From Bacteroidota bacterium (GTDB taxonomy: Bacteria; Bacteroidota; Bacteroidia; NORP154), in NCBI GenBank assembly GCA_002401055.1, contig NVRZ01000015.1, positions 2,769 to 7,961 of the forward strand: 5,193 nt of DNA, given 5' to 3'. The position numbers and the translations under genes are program-made. Shown here one piece after another: positions 1-5,193 of this stretch; the stretch's first letter is position 1; every line of letters starts with the position of its first letter. The notes beneath the pieces were generated by a model that worked only from the letters and a program-made list of their open reading frames with translations, had not been told where the DNA came from and searched no databases.

Positions 1-1359
1 TTTACTCTTGATTTTTGGCTTAAAAATGGAGGTTTGCATCAATGTATTGGCCAATCCGTACGCATTTCCTTTGTACGAATTATAATCTTTCATGAACTCC
101 TTGTGGGCATAACTTCTCTTAAAAAGAATGTGTTTTGAAATATCCTCACCCGTATGTTCTTCCAGTCGGTCGAGCAATAGTTTAAGGTATTTCTCTCTTC
201 TTTCTTCATTGTCGTCGAGGGCAACCGCTACAGGAATCAATAAAAAAAGCACTTCTTTGCCTTCGGGTGCCAAAGACTTATCTGTCAATGTAGGGCGACA
301 AACATAAAACAATGGGTTTTTGGGCCATTGAGGCCGATCATAAATTTCCTCGGCGTGATTTGCAAAATCTGAGTCAAAAAATAAATTATGATGTTGCAAT
401 TTATCTATCCTCTTATCCAATGCCAGGTGAAATATCAAACAGGAAGGTGCAAACTTCCTTGACTCCCAATATTTTTTGGAATAGGATGCATGTTGGGGAG
501 AAAGCAGCTTCTGGTCTACGTGCTGATAGTCAATTGTTGCAATAGCAGCGTCAACCTCATAAATCACTCCATTTGAAGTAATGGAACACACCTTTCCTGA
601 CGAGACATTGATTGATTCGACATTCTCATTCGTCTTAATTTTGACTCCATTCATTTCAGCAACAGATTTCATCGCTTGAGCAATTTGATGCATTCCACCC
701 ACCGGATACCAGGTGCCAAGCGCATAATCAGCATGACTCATTAAACTGAAAAGTGCTGGCGTGTTCTGCGGCTTGGCTCCCAGGAACAACACATGGAATT
801 CTATCAATTGTACCAGGTATGGGTGCTTGAAGTGTTTTCTCACGTAACTACTGAATGGCTTTAACATGTGGAGCTTCAACACGGAAGACATTAAACGCCA
901 ATCTAAAAACTCCAATATTGAGAGGCCTGGCTTAAATGCAAATTCTTTTAGGCCAACAGTGTACTTGTATTCGGCTTCACGAAGATACTTTTGCAAACTG
1001 ACACCAGCCCCCTTTTCCAGGCTTTCGAAAAGAGCAACAATTGCATCCAAAGACGATGGAATATCAACGAAATCATTCTTAGCAAAGAATACCCGATAAG
1101 AGGGGTCTAGTCGTTGAAGCTCAAAGTAGTCAGCTGTAGATTTTCCGAAAAGCTTGAAAAAGTCTTCAATAATATCAGGCATCCAGTACCATGTGGGCCC
1201 CATATCAAACGTAAACCCATCCTTTTCAAACTTGCTCGCCCTGCCCCCTATTTCGGCATTTTTCTCGAAGAGAGTTACGTCAAAGCCGTTCTTTGCCATT
1301 ATGCTTGCTGCCGAGAGCCCAGCAAACCCACCACCTAAAATCGCTACTTTTTTTCCCAT
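1..1359 (-). CDS. crtI: Phytoene desaturase CrtI (5' 453 codons; C-terminus beyond left edge)
   Basis: FAD-dependent carotenoid desaturase, expected to convert phytoene to lycopene at the cytoplasmic membrane. Seen: an uninterrupted frame from ATG at 1359 to base 1. The N-terminal Rossmann dinucleotide-binding fold has GGGFAGLSAA at residues 9-18, the ribose-binding acidic residue E32, and GGR at 38-40. The substrate-side motif FDMGPTWYWMP lies at 51-61 and LDPSYRVFF at 84-92. Later family landmarks are FLGAKPQNTPALFSLM (192-207), GTWYPVGGM (215-223), WPKNPLFYV (345-353) and DYNSYKGNAYGLANTLMQT (424-442). These closely resemble remembered Bacteroidota CrtI sequences of about 490 residues. About 40 residues are therefore missing, including the final conserved flavin-contacting stretch (GPGVPPALISG-like in the family). 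The start is firm: an in-frame TAA lies five codons upstream and there is no other nearby ATG. No Shine-Dalgarno is visible. In many relatives crtB follows; here that would be off the left edge (inference). A 4,4'-diapophytoene desaturase is a less likely alternative. Confidence 0.93.
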   Translation of the reverse strand, partial: MGKKVAILGGGFAGLSAASIMAKNGFDVTLFEKNAEIGGRASKFEKDGFTFDMGPTWYWMPDIIEDFFKLFGKSTADYFELQRLDPSYRVFFAKNDFVDIPSSLDAIVALFESLEKGAGVSLQKYLREAEYKYTVGLKEFAFKPGLSILEFLDWRLMSSVLKLHMLKPFSSYVRKHFKHPYLVQLIEFHVLFLGAKPQNTPALFSLMSHADYALGTWYPVGGMHQIAQAMKSVAEMNGVKIKTNENVESINVSSGKVCSITSNGVIYEVDAAIATIDYQHVDQKLLSPQHASYSKKYWESRKFAPSCLIFHLALDKRIDKLQHHNLFFDSDFANHAEEIYDRPQWPKNPLFYVCRPTLTDKSLAPEGKEVLFLLIPVAVALDDNEERREKYLKLLLDRLEEHTGEDISKHILFKRSYAHKEFMKDYNSYKGNAYGLANTLMQTSIFKPKIKSK

Positions 1360-1366
1360 GAATACG

Positions 1367-1374
1367 TAAATATA
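1367..1374 (-). promoter_or_regulatory. Possible -7 promoter element for crtI
   Basis: Read on the minus strand this is TATATTTA, matching seven of eight positions of the Bacteroidota -7 consensus TAnnTTTG. It ends seven bases before the crtI ATG. No clear TTTG -33 element was found at a suitable distance; a TTTC lies about 16 bases upstream. The region is A/T rich, so a chance match is quite possible. If real, the crtI transcript would be nearly leaderless. Confidence 0.25.
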
Positions 1375-1417
1375 TTAATATCTACAGCCCGAAACATCCT
1401 ATCCCCAGAGAATTATC

Positions 1418-1425
1418 TACATTTG
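1418..1425 (+). promoter_or_regulatory. Probable -7 promoter element for the four-helix membrane protein gene
   Basis: TACATTTG is an exact match to the Bacteroidota -7 consensus TAnnTTTG. It lies 50 bases before the ATG at 1476, which would give a leader of roughly 45 bases. No TTG or TTTG -33 element is visible 17-23 bases upstream, so only half of the bipartite promoter is supported. A short imperfect dyad, TGATTG-N9-CAATCA at 1424-1444, begins at the end of this element; arms that short are expected by chance in a region of this size. Confidence 0.4.
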
Positions 1426-1475
1426 ATTGTTCTTTTCTCAATCATTGTTACATCTGAAAAACCCTCCTGACATCC

Positions 1476-2078
1476 ATGAAATATTTCGCAATATTTTACC
1501 TTATCATAGCTCTTCTTGGCTCTAAGGCCATTGCCCAAACACAAGCGGACCTGGATAACTTTAACTACGAGAGGGAAAAAATTGGTGGAAATAGCATGTT
1601 TATTCTTGGGGGCTGGTCAGTTGCCAATATAATTGTAAGTGGAGCCGCTTTAACGGATACAAAAGGGGAGGCCTATTATTTTCATGAAATGAACGTAATG
1701 TGGAATATTATTAATCTTGGCATCGCGATTCCCGGATACATTGGGACAAAAAAGCGTCGGAATAGTGTATTAAGCACATCTGAAACCGTAAAAAAACAAA
1801 TGGGCACAGAAAAACTTTATCTGATTAACGGCATTTTGGACGTTAGCTACATTTTTATGGGTTATTACTTTTACAGCCTCGGCGACAAGTATCCAAAGGG
1901 AGCAAACGTATTGCGTGGCTATGGCCATTCCTTTATGATGCAGGGCACGTTTCTATTACTCAATGATCTTGCAATCGCAGTAATTCATGGCGCTCATCAC
2001 AAAAAGAAACTGGCTCCTATTCTAGAAAACCTGAGATTCTCTGGGACTTCGTTAGGGTTGGTTCTGCCCATAAAATAA
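1476..2078 (+). CDS. Signal-peptide, four-helix membrane protein of unknown function (DUF6992-like)
   Basis: Function unknown. Seen: 200 residues starting with a signal peptide (charged MK, hydrophobic core 3-16, likely cleavage after A20 in AIA-Q). A short polar stretch follows, then about four hydrophobic segments at 41-60, 73-90, 113-135 and 152-170, and a basic, soluble C-terminus. The segments hold regularly placed polar residues: N51, the cluster FHEMNVMWNIINLG at 69-82, N118/D122, H151/Q156, N163/D164 and H171 before HHKKK. Family knowledge: this pattern, especially the HEMNxMWNxxNLG block, recalls the Bacteroidota-specific DUF6992 group; the assignment is from memory. ATG 1476 is chosen because an in-frame TGA lies six codons upstream and the signal peptide begins there. 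No Shine-Dalgarno. It is divergent from crtI and convergent with the next gene, so it is probably monocistronic. If the first segment is uncleaved it would be a fifth membrane helix. A pigment role is not shown by anything in the sequence. Confidence 0.85.
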   Translation: MKYFAIFYLIIALLGSKAIAQTQADLDNFNYEREKIGGNSMFILGGWSVANIIVSGAALTDTKGEAYYFHEMNVMWNIINLGIAIPGYIGTKKRRNSVLSTSETVKKQMGTEKLYLINGILDVSYIFMGYYFYSLGDKYPKGANVLRGYGHSFMMQGTFLLLNDLAIAVIHGAHHKKKLAPILENLRFSGTSLGLVLPIK

Positions 2079-2101
2079 GTTTGCGCTTATCGTTTTCATT
2101 T
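2075..2101 (+). terminator. Weak candidate terminator at the convergent junction
   Basis: ATAAG at 2075-2079 can pair with CTTAT at 2086-2090 around a six-base loop, followed by the T-rich stretch CGTTTTCATTT. The hairpin overlaps the TAA stop of the plus-strand gene. Five mainly A-T pairs make a weak stem and the T tract is interrupted, so this is only suggestive. It sits in the 39-bp gap where two genes converge, where a terminator would be expected. Confidence 0.25.
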
Positions 2102-2117
2102 CAGAATAAGCTCATGC

Positions 2118-4592
2118 TTAGAAACTAAAATAAAACGAGGGCTTAACCATAAAAATATATATGTCCTCTTTGCCGTGATAATTCAGGCGCCAGGAGAAGT
2201 CAATCCTGGCAATTTTTAATATGTTTTCAATTCCAAATCCCGCCTCGTAATAGGGCTCATCCATGCCCGACATATTATTCGGCAGCAAATAGTCTTCCTC
2301 CAAATAATTACTGCTAAGAGAGCCATAGTAGGTTTTTACAAAAATGAAGGACCTCAACTTCAGGCTATTTATTTTGGGAATCCTGTCGAAAATAAGCCCA
2401 TCGAAATGGTGCTCATAAGTAAATGTATAGTATTGATCAGAAACAAATTCCAGGTAGTTCATCAAGTTAAATGCGTAACCGTCGTTGAGAATCATCTGAT
2501 TTGCAAGTGGTGTGTTTAAGTACACAAAAGGCACGTCCCCCCAGATTTTACCCAATTCAATCAAGTATTTCGCATGTCCCATCTTATTCAGTCGTACTTT
2601 CTGCTCTATTCTTACCTTCAGTTGCTGCATATTAAATTCTCCGTTTAGCAAACCTTTTATTCCCTGTCTGTAGCTCAAAGAAAGTACTGGCGTGGTTCGT
2701 ATGTCCTTCGCTTCTCCACCATAACCAAATTCAGCAGATAGCCCTGGCTTACCAATCGCCAGCTTAGCTGAAAGCTCAAATCCATTGAAGCCATAGTTTG
2801 AAACTGTATCAAGAATCCCTGCGCTTCTTCGCTCCACAAACTTCATGGCTCCGTAAGATTCTACCGACTCACTAAAGGCACTTAACCGTGTGGTAAGCCC
2901 CGTAAACCATTGCCTTTCAAAGTACGCATTATAGGAGGTCGTCAAGGTGCGCTTACTTATAGGAGCAGTTCGAATAAGCGTAGTTAACACATGGTCCAAT
3001 GCGATCATGTGGTTACTCCTGCCCAATTGATTGATGTCGCTTTTACCGACAAACCCAATTTTGTTGAATCGGTTTTGTGGGCCTTTGAATTTAAAATTAA
3101 GATGTCCGAAATATTTAAATTTCTCATCACCAAATCCGTAGGCACCGTATCCAGAAAGGTTCATTACATTAAATAAGTCTTCAAATTTGAATCCGAGCTT
3201 GATCCTGGATTGCTCCGTCTCGTTGTAACTGTAGAAAGTATATATATCGCCAATCGCCATATTTTTAATTGGCAACCATCCGGTAATGAGGGTTCTAATT
3301 GTGTTATTCAAAAGTATGTATTGGGGGTGGGACTCCAGGCTGTCTATCATAATAAAGAGTTCCTTTTCCTTTTGAGTTAAGGGCTCCAGCCTCGAAGCAA
3401 CCCAGAAATCCTCGTCTCTGTTTTCGGCGCCGTCGGCCATCACTATAAAATCAACACCCGAAAAAAATTGATCCTCTCGAGGTTTGTTGATCTTATAGTT
3501 GGTAAACAAAGATGTTTTCCTGCCGAAAAACCCGGTGAGCTCACTTGAGTTTTCTACAACGGTAAAATCAGCCAGGACTTCGCTGCTGGACACCGCCCAG
3601 CTCTTTCCATCCACCAACTCGTATTTTTGGCGCACCCAATAGTTCCGCACAAAATTGACGTTCGCTTCGATGCTAAAACTCAAATCAACTTGCTTAACGG
3701 CGTAGGTTTCCTTATCAATCAGCATTTCACCGATGAATGCCCGGTCGTGCCTTTGCTTGGGCCTAAAAATTATTTTATAGCAGTGATGGCCACCCACCAT
3801 TAAACTGTCTACCAGATAGAAGCGATAGTTCTTTTGATAGCTGTCATTTAAAGGACTTGGAAAAGACTTTTCCAGGATAACTACGTAGTTATCATAAATA
3901 TTTGGATGCACATACATATCACCAATAAATTCCATAATCCTCGGACCCTCCAACCCTTTGGTTCGGCTGCCAGTAATATTTTCCTTGTATGCAGGTGGTG
4001 ATTTCCTAAAATATACCTCCGAAGTTTTCTCTGCCAGCAAAACTGGTAAATAGGCAACACCCTCCTCTGTTGTATCTACATTCTCCCAAATGAAATCGAA
4101 GGGCCTCAGATAAAAGTTTCGCTTCAGCTTCTCGGTAAAATGATTTAGGTCAAACCTAATCTTATGGTATGCATCGTACGCATACGCATCCTTTTGCTCA
4201 GGATTGTTCTGCGATTTTCTGGCAATTGTCCTTCTCAGAATCTCCCATGCGGGGTTTTCTCCTGGCCGTATAATCACTTCTGCCAGATCATAATACTTCG
4301 ATTTCAACTGAACATCTAAGGTCTGAGATACGCCAACCTCAACTTTTATCGACTTTCCACCATAGCCCATACTCGAAAACAAAACCGCTGCTGACTGCTT
4401 TTTTGTTTGAATCGAGTAGTGTCCATTTGTGTCGCTCATGGATCCAATACCAATACCTTCAAATACCACGCTAACAAAAGGTAGCGGGTCACCAGTAGAC
4501 TTGTCGGTAATTAGCCCACTTACCACCGTAACTTGAGATATGGAGTTAATGGATATTACAAAACCCAGAAGTGTGAGTAGGGCCTTTCTCAT
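2118..4592 (-). CDS. Outer-membrane protein with carboxypeptidase-regulatory-like domain and DUF5686
   Basis: Probable outer-membrane beta-barrel protein of unknown role, of a type known almost only in Bacteroidota. Seen: 824 residues. There is a signal peptide at 1-20 (MRK, hydrophobic LLTLLGFVI, end near SQ). A carboxypeptidase-regulatory-like beta-sandwich spans about 22-105, recognisable by GLITDKSTGDPLPFVSV (26-42), the D-x-N-G turn at 54-57, SSMGY at 73-77 and the closing LAEVII at 103-108. The DUF5686 region begins at about 113 with NPAWEILRRTIARK, followed by a long stretch rich in alternating hydrophobic and aromatic residues. It ends in FYFSF, a terminal aromatic typical of outer-membrane barrels. 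Length matches the usual 800-850 residues, so it looks intact. An in-frame TAA lies four codons upstream, fixing the start; there is no Shine-Dalgarno. The regulatory-like domain is shared with TonB-linked SusC-type transporters, but no TonB-receptor plug is evident. Substrate or partner cannot be inferred. Confidence 0.92.
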   Translation of the reverse strand: MRKALLTLLGFVISINSISQVTVVSGLITDKSTGDPLPFVSVVFEGIGIGSMSDTNGHYSIQTKKQSAAVLFSSMGYGGKSIKVEVGVSQTLDVQLKSKYYDLAEVIIRPGENPAWEILRRTIARKSQNNPEQKDAYAYDAYHKIRFDLNHFTEKLKRNFYLRPFDFIWENVDTTEEGVAYLPVLLAEKTSEVYFRKSPPAYKENITGSRTKGLEGPRIMEFIGDMYVHPNIYDNYVVILEKSFPSPLNDSYQKNYRFYLVDSLMVGGHHCYKIIFRPKQRHDRAFIGEMLIDKETYAVKQVDLSFSIEANVNFVRNYWVRQKYELVDGKSWAVSSSEVLADFTVVENSSELTGFFGRKTSLFTNYKINKPREDQFFSGVDFIVMADGAENRDEDFWVASRLEPLTQKEKELFIMIDSLESHPQYILLNNTIRTLITGWLPIKNMAIGDIYTFYSYNETEQSRIKLGFKFEDLFNVMNLSGYGAYGFGDEKFKYFGHLNFKFKGPQNRFNKIGFVGKSDINQLGRSNHMIALDHVLTTLIRTAPISKRTLTTSYNAYFERQWFTGLTTRLSAFSESVESYGAMKFVERRSAGILDTVSNYGFNGFELSAKLAIGKPGLSAEFGYGGEAKDIRTTPVLSLSYRQGIKGLLNGEFNMQQLKVRIEQKVRLNKMGHAKYLIELGKIWGDVPFVYLNTPLANQMILNDGYAFNLMNYLEFVSDQYYTFTYEHHFDGLIFDRIPKINSLKLRSFIFVKTYYGSLSSNYLEEDYLLPNNMSGMDEPYYEAGFGIENILKIARIDFSWRLNYHGKEDIYIFMVKPSFYFSF

Positions 4593-4599
4593 GCAGGTA

Positions 4600-4607
4600 C
4601 AAAATTA
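4600..4607 (-). promoter_or_regulatory. Probable -7 promoter element for the DUF5686 gene
   Basis: Minus-strand TAATTTTG fits the Bacteroidota consensus TAnnTTTG exactly. A TTTG lies 16 bases further upstream (minus-strand reading, near 4624-4627), at or just below the short end of the usual -33/-7 spacing. The element ends seven bases before the ATG at 4592, so the predicted leader would be only a few bases or absent. It is the best bipartite promoter candidate in the window, but it has not been tested against chance in this A/T-rich DNA. Confidence 0.4.
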
Positions 4608-4717
4608 ATCACGCGTATCAGTACAAACCTAAGTTTTCAATCTGACTTTACAGAATTTGTAACATCTTTACCATTAGAAGGCGAAGAAATAAGAAATGGA
4701 GCAAATTGGGAAAAATA

Positions 4718-4757
4718 GTGACTGTGTTAACGAAGCTCTAATAGAATTTACAGTCAC
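4718..4757. repeat. Perfect 8-bp inverted repeat upstream of crtD
   Basis: GTGACTGT at 4718-4725 is the exact reverse complement of ACAGTCAC at 4750-4757, with a 24-bp spacer. The right arm ends 19 bases before the crtD ATG. The arm centres are 32 bp apart, close to three helical turns, which would suit a dimeric or looping regulator. If transcribed it could instead form an 8-bp stem in the crtD leader. It does not resemble a rho-independent terminator, because no T tract follows. No named regulator site is recognised. Confidence 0.5.
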
Positions 4758-4776
4758 GGCTTATTAGTTTATAGTT

Positions 4777-5193
4777 ATGACTAAGGTAAAGTCTTGTGCA
4801 ATTATAGGATCAGGTATAGCTGGACTGGGAGCTGCTATTAGAATGGCCAACAAAGGATATTCAGTAACTGTTTTTGAGGCCAGCAAAACAGTTGGAGGGA
4901 AAATGGGAGAAATCCTTGAGGAAGGGTACCGATTTGACACAGGACCCTCGGTACTTACAATGCCTGAATACATTGACGAGCTATTTCACCTATGTAAAAA
5001 GGACCCTAGAGAATACTGGAACTATCAGCAACTGGACCCTGTCTTTAATTACTTTTTTAATGACGGCACCGTAATACACAGCTATCACGGTAAAGAGAGG
5101 CTTGCGGAAGAAATTGCGAGCAAGACAGAAGACGAGGCTATCTCCATTATTAAATTCCTAGCGGATTCTGAAACCAAATACAATATTACCAAC
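4777..5193 (+). CDS. crtD: CrtI-family desaturase, probable 1-hydroxycarotenoid 3,4-desaturase CrtD (5' 139 codons)
   Basis: FAD-dependent desaturase expected to introduce the 3,4 double bond in 1-hydroxylated carotenoids after CrtI and a 1,2-hydratase have acted. Seen: an open frame from ATG 4777 to the right edge. It has the Rossmann motif GSGIAGLGAA at residues 11-20, acidic E34, GGKMGE at 40-45, FDTGPSVLTMP at 53-63, and EYIDELF following. The block LDPVFNYFFNDGT and the stretch ending ADSETKYNITN match remembered flavobacterial CrtD proteins (GPSLFTMPQYVDELF-like, then CNYFWEDGT-like) rather than CrtI, whose equivalents in this window are GPTWYWMP and LDPSYRVFF. Full length in the family is near 490 residues, so about 350 lie beyond the edge. 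The start is firm: an in-frame TAG is three codons upstream. No Shine-Dalgarno and no convincing -7 element were found in front of it. It is divergent from the DUF5686 gene. Substrate specificity among CrtI paralogues cannot be proven from the N-terminus; another carotenoid desaturase or isomerase is the alternative. Confidence 0.8.
   Translation, partial: MTKVKSCAIIGSGIAGLGAAIRMANKGYSVTVFEASKTVGGKMGEILEEGYRFDTGPSVLTMPEYIDELFHLCKKDPREYWNYQQLDPVFNYFFNDGTVIHSYHGKERLAEEIASKTEDEAISIIKFLADSETKYNITN

Noticed and set aside
312..1369. Several short plus-strand open frames (312-545, 866-1099, 1114-1338, 1154-1369)
   Set aside because: They lie opposite the intact crtI frame on the minus strand, resemble no known family, and partly look like antisense translations of crtI codons. 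They are shadows.
1424..1444. Dyad TGATTG-N9-CAATCA overlapping the promoter element of the four-helix protein gene
   Set aside because: Six-base arms at this range of spacing are expected about once by chance in a gap of this length, so no operator is claimed.
2991..3176. A 61-codon plus-strand open frame inside the DUF5686 gene
   Set aside because: It is fully antisense to a well-supported 824-residue coding region and has no recognisable features or promoter.
4648..4662. Palindrome TTACA-N5-TGTAA in the divergent gap before crtD
   Set aside because: Five-base arms with a free spacer are expected several times by chance in 184 bp of A/T-rich DNA, and no partner site was found in the other divergent gap.
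1445..4667. Similar 11-mers TTGTTACATCT (1445-1455) and TTGTAACATCT (4657-4667), one in each divergent intergenic gap
   Set aside because: A ten-of-eleven match between two gaps of 116 and 184 bp is expected roughly 0.3 to 0.5 times by chance, and the copies sit at very different distances (20 and 109 bases) from the downstream starts.
4764..5074. A 69-codon minus-strand frame (4764-4973) and a 66-codon plus-strand frame (4874-5074)
   Set aside because: Both overlap the start of the CrtD-like frame, whose Rossmann motif and family blocks leave no doubt about the true frame.
1..5193. Possibility of a mobile element, defence system, CRISPR array or RNA gene
   Set aside because: No transposase, integrase, terminal repeats, regularly spaced repeats, tRNA-like cloverleaf or rRNA stretch was seen. 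The four genes and short gaps account for the whole window.

Overview
The window looks like chromosomal DNA from an aerobic, pigmented member of the Bacteroidota, most likely in or near the Cytophagales or Flavobacteriia. Four things point this way. No start codon is preceded by a Shine-Dalgarno sequence. Close matches to the Bacteroidota -7 promoter element (TAnnTTTG) lie upstream of several genes. One gene encodes a carboxypeptidase-regulatory-like/DUF5686 outer-membrane protein, a type essentially confined to this phylum. The two terminal genes are CrtI-family desaturases of the kind used by Bacteroidota to make carotenoids. The genus cannot be named from the sequence.

Layout, left to right: (1) 1-1359, minus strand: the first 453 codons of a phytoene desaturase (crtI), cut by the left edge shortly before its expected C-terminal flavin-binding end. 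(2) 1476-2078, plus strand: a 200-residue, signal-peptide-bearing protein with four predicted membrane segments, resembling the uncharacterised DUF6992 group. (3) 2118-4592, minus strand: an 824-residue outer-membrane protein with a carboxypeptidase-regulatory-like N-terminal domain and a DUF5686 body. (4) 4777-5193, plus strand: the first 139 codons of a second CrtI-family enzyme, best read as the 1-hydroxycarotenoid 3,4-desaturase CrtD, cut by the right edge. The two desaturase genes are incomplete in this window, but their reading frames run cleanly to the edges with no frameshift.

Genes 1 and 2 are divergent across 116 bp, 2 and 3 converge across 39 bp, and 3 and 4 are divergent across 184 bp. 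No two neighbours can therefore share a co-directional operon inside the window, and each needs its own promoter. All four starts are fixed by an in-frame stop three to six codons upstream.

Functionally, the two flanking genes fit one pathway. CrtI desaturates phytoene to lycopene, and after 1,2-hydration (by CruF or CrtC, not seen here) CrtD adds the 3,4 double bond, giving acyclic or monocyclic hydroxylated carotenoids such as saproxanthin, myxol or flexixanthin. The two central genes have no recognised link to pigments; both are envelope proteins of unknown role. I found no RNA gene, mobile element, CRISPR array or convincing sign of recent transfer. The least explained features are the 8-bp inverted repeat just upstream of crtD and the placement of two envelope-protein genes between the two carotenoid genes.
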